A stretch of 64,000 nucleotides of DNA from Betaproteobacteria bacterium UBA5216 (GTDB lineage: Bacteria > Pseudomonadota > Gammaproteobacteria > Burkholderiales > SG8-41): the NCBI GenBank assembly GCA_002412495.1, contig DHVE01000125.1:25304-89303 (forward strand). The letters are read 5' to 3'. Positions within the stretch are counted from its first letter, which is position 1. Each line of letters starts with the position of its first letter. Positions 61,699 to 64,000 of this stretch are shown here, one piece after another. The notes beneath the pieces were generated by a model. That model had not been told where the DNA came from. It ran no database searches and saw nothing but the letters and a program-made list of their open reading frames with translations. The translations under genes and the position numbers were made by a program.

Positions 61699-64000
61699 AT
61701 GACTGAACCCACAACGCCCATTCCGTCCGCGCAGACTGCGCTACCGCACCAAATGCCGCTCCTGCCGCTGCGTGATGTGGTGGTCTTTCCGCATATGGTG
61801 ATTCCGCTCTTTGTCGGGCGGCCCAAGTCGATCAAGGCGCTGGAAGCCGCGATGGAATCCGGCAAGAACATCATGCTGGTCGCACAGCGCTCGGCGGCCA
61901 AGGACGAGCCAGGCCCGGAAGATTTGTATGCGATTGGCGCTGTTGCCACGATTCTGCAAATGCTCAAGCTACCGGACGGTACCGTCAAGGTGCTGGTCGA
62001 AGGCGGGCAGCGCGCCCGTATCGCGGAAGTCACCGATGTCAAAACGCATTTCATGACCACGGTCACGCCGATTGAAATTGCAGTGGATCAGGATCGCGAA
62101 GTCGAGGCGATGCGCCGCACCATGGTGCAGCAGTTTGATCAGTATGTGAAACTCAACAAAAAAATTCCGCCGGAAATTCTGACCTCCATCGCGGGTATTG
62201 ATGATGCCAGCCGCTTGGCCGACCAGATCGCCGCGCACCTGCCGCTGAAGCTCGAGCAGAAGCAGGAAGTGCTGGAGATGTTTGATGTCAAGGCGCGCCT
62301 CGATCACTTGCTGAAAGTGGTGGACGGCGAGCTCGATATTCTTCAGGTTGAAAAACGCATCCGCGGTCGCGTGAAGCGCCAGATGGAAAAATCACAGCGC
62401 GAGTATTACCTGAACGAACAGGTCAAGGCGATCCAGAAAGAACTCGGCGAAGGTGAAGAGGGCGCGGATCACGACGAAATGGGCAAGCGCATCAAGTCCG
62501 CGCGCATGCCCAAGGAGGCGCGCAAGAAAGCCGAGGCGGAACTGAAAAAGCTGAAGCTGATGTCGCCGATGTCCGCCGAGGCAACGGTCGTGCGCAACTA
62601 TATCGATGCGATCACGTCATTGCCTTGGCGCAAGAAAAGCAAAATAAGCACCGATCTGACCGCCGCTGAAAAAGTGCTCGATCAGGATCACGACGGACTG
62701 GAAAAGGTCAAGGAACGGATCATCGAATACCTCGCGGTGCAACAGCGCGTGGATAAAGTGAAGGCGCCGATTTTGTGCTTGGTGGGCGCGCCGGGCGTGG
62801 GCAAGACCTCGCTGGGGCAATCGATCGCGCGCGCGACGAATCGCAAGTTTGTGCGCATGGCGCTGGGCGGCGTGCGCGACGAAGCCGAAATCCGCGGCCA
62901 TCGCCGTACGTATATCGGTTCCATGCCGGGTAAGATTCTGCAAAACATGTCCAAGGTGGGCGTTCGTAACCCCTTGTTTTTATTGGACGAAGTGGACAAG
63001 CTCGGGCAGGATTTCCGCGGCGACCCGTCGAGTGCGCTGCTGGAAGTGCTCGATCCGGAGCAGAACCACACGTTTGTCGATCATTACGTCGAAGTCGAAT
63101 ACGACTTGTCGGATGTGATGTTCGTCGCGACGGCCAATACGCTGAATATTCCCCCGGCGTTGCTGGACCGCATGGAAGTCATCCGGTTGTCGGGTTACAC
63201 GGAAGACGAAAAGGTCAAAATCGCGCAAAACCACTTGCTCGCGAAACTGATCAAGAACCACGGTTTGAAGCCGGACGAAATCACGGTTTCGGAAAGTGCG
63301 ATTCGCGACATCGTGCGCTACTACACGCGCGAGGCTGGCGTGCGGGCGCTGGAGCGCGAGTTGTCCAAGATTTGCCGCAAGGTGGTCAAGGAGTTGGTGA
63401 AGGCCGATACCAAGGGTGAAAAGAGCGAGAAGGGTGAAAAGACCGACAAGGCAGTGGAGAAGCTGCGTAAAGTGACCGTGTCCGCCCGCAACCTCGACAA
63501 ATACTGCGGTGTGCGCCGCTATAGTTACGGCATGGCTGAGAAGAAAAACCAGGTAGGCCAGGTCAATGGACTGGCATGGACCGAAGTGGGTGGCGAGTTG
63601 CTGTCCATCGAGGCGATCATGATGCCCGGCAAAGGCAAAATGACGACCACGGGCAAACTCGGGGAGGTCATGCAGGAGTCCGTGCAAGCCGCGCTGTCGG
63701 TAGTGCGCAGCCGTTCGGAACGCTTGGGCATCAACCCGGATTTTTATCAAAAAAGCGACATCCACATTCACTTGCCGGAAGGCGCAACGCCCAAGGACGG
63801 CCCGAGCGCGGGCGTGGGCATTTGCACTGCGATGGTGTCCATGCTGACGGGCATACCCGTACGCGCCGATGTGGCGATGACCGGCGAGATCACGCTGCGT
63901 GGCGAAGTGCTGCCCATCGGCGGGCTGAAAGAGAAACTGCTCGCGGCGCACCGTGGCGGCATCAAGATGGTGTTGATCCCCGAGGAAAACGTGAAAGATC
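61699..64000 (+). CDS. lon: ATP-dependent protease Lon (cut by the window end)
   Basis: 767 codons present; the end is outside. N-terminal LON substrate domain ([20 protein letters not shown]), Walker A GAPGVGKT at 363-370, Walker [11 protein letters not shown], catalytic Ser703 (DGPSAGVG) and Lys746 (GGLKEKLL). Compared with E. coli Lon the catalytic residues are 24 later, partly from a Lys/Glu-rich stretch (63412-63447) made of two 18-base tandem units just before the protease domain. It degrades misfolded and regulatory proteins in the cytoplasm. AAGGTG precedes the ATG. Confidence 0.97.
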   Translation, partial: MTEPTTPIPSAQTALPHQMPLLPLRDVVVFPHMVIPLFVGRPKSIKALEAAMESGKNIMLVAQRSAAKDEPGPEDLYAIGAVATILQMLKLPDGTVKVLVEGGQRARIAEVTDVKTHFMTTVTPIEIAVDQDREVEAMRRTMVQQFDQYVKLNKKIPPEILTSIAGIDDASRLADQIAAHLPLKLEQKQEVLEMFDVKARLDHLLKVVDGELDILQVEKRIRGRVKRQMEKSQREYYLNEQVKAIQKELGEGEEGADHDEMGKRIKSARMPKEARKKAEAELKKLKLMSPMSAEATVVRNYIDAITSLPWRKKSKISTDLTAAEKVLDQDHDGLEKVKERIIEYLAVQQRVDKVKAPILCLVGAPGVGKTSLGQSIARATNRKFVRMALGGVRDEAEIRGHRRTYIGSMPGKILQNMSKVGVRNPLFLLDEVDKLGQDFRGDPSSALLEVLDPEQNHTFVDHYVEVEYDLSDVMFVATANTLNIPPALLDRMEVIRLSGYTEDEKVKIAQNHLLAKLIKNHGLKPDEITVSESAIRDIVRYYTREAGVRALERELSKICRKVVKELVKADTKGEKSEKGEKTDKAVEKLRKVTVSARNLDKYCGVRRYSYGMAEKKNQVGQVNGLAWTEVGGELLSIEAIMMPGKGKMTTTGKLGEVMQESVQAALSVVRSRSERLGINPDFYQKSDIHIHLPEGATPKDGPSAGVGICTAMVSMLTGIPVRADVAMTGEITLRGEVLPIGGLKEKLLAAHRGGIKMVLIPEENVKD

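Overview
The window is a GC-rich, gene-dense stretch of chromosome from a Gram-negative proteobacterium, most likely a betaproteobacterium. The evidence is four Bug-type (TctC) periplasmic binding proteins, a FadL porin and TonB receptor (outer membrane), hpnC/D/E squalene genes, and the conserved tRNA-Leu - tig - clpP - clpX - lon block at the right end. No phage, insertion sequence, CRISPR array or rRNA was seen.

Layout. (1) 0-1.7 kb: a thiolase-like protein and its DUF35 zinc-ribbon partner, then a Bug protein. (2) 2.8-6.8 kb: a quinoprotein (sorbosone/glucose dehydrogenase-like), a di-heme cytochrome c and a TonB receptor closely resembling E. coli PqqU/YncD, apparently a PQQ-scavenging and respiratory oxidation module. 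(3) 7-15.4 kb, minus strand: an ABC exporter/lipocalin operon of the Agrobacterium attEFGH type (ATPase - fused FtsX permease - secreted AttH/CrtC-like protein). It is split by a GMC oxidoreductase - SMP-30 lactonase - Bug cassette. (4) 15.5-30.7 kb, plus strand: an FCD-GntR regulator, two carboxyltransferase subunits, a NitT/TauT ABC importer, Bug proteins, enoyl-CoA hydratase, etfBA, acyl-CoA dehydrogenase, a DUF2167 protein and an HpcH/HpaI aldolase. (5) 30.7-32 kb: two small lipoproteins. (6) 32-51.6 kb: a large AAA/TPR/BTAD regulator divergent from a nearly complete fatty-acid uptake and beta-oxidation set (FadE, enoyl-CoA hydratase, SDR, acyl-CoA synthetase, YciA-like thioesterase, FadL, fused hydroxyacyl-CoA dehydrogenase/hydratase, thiolase), with ETF-ubiquinone oxidoreductase nearby to pass the electrons to the quinone pool. 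(7) 50.3-58 kb, minus strand: hpnE is separated from hpnD/hpnC by a PrpF-like isomerase, an SDR, a membrane FHA protein and a trypsin-like protease. (8) 58.1-64 kb: tRNA-Leu(UAG), trigger factor, ClpP, ClpX and the first 767 residues of Lon behind a sigma-32-like promoter.

How the genes fit together. FadL, acyl-CoA synthetase, FadE, ETF, ETF-QO, the bifunctional enzyme and thiolase form one continuous electron and carbon route. The proteostasis genes are housekeeping. The best candidates for something new are the PqqU-like receptor with its quinoprotein and cytochrome, and several families of short intergenic sequences. These are heptamer tandem repeats at operon junctions (GTGAGGC, CTCAAAA and AGGATGA types), an A-rich ~20-25 bp motif at eight or more gene borders, REP-like and dRS3-like inverted repeats, and two pairs of dispersed intergenic segments. 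A one-base frameshift near the 3' end of the SDR gene (about 39984-39987) is either a sequence error or a real lesion.
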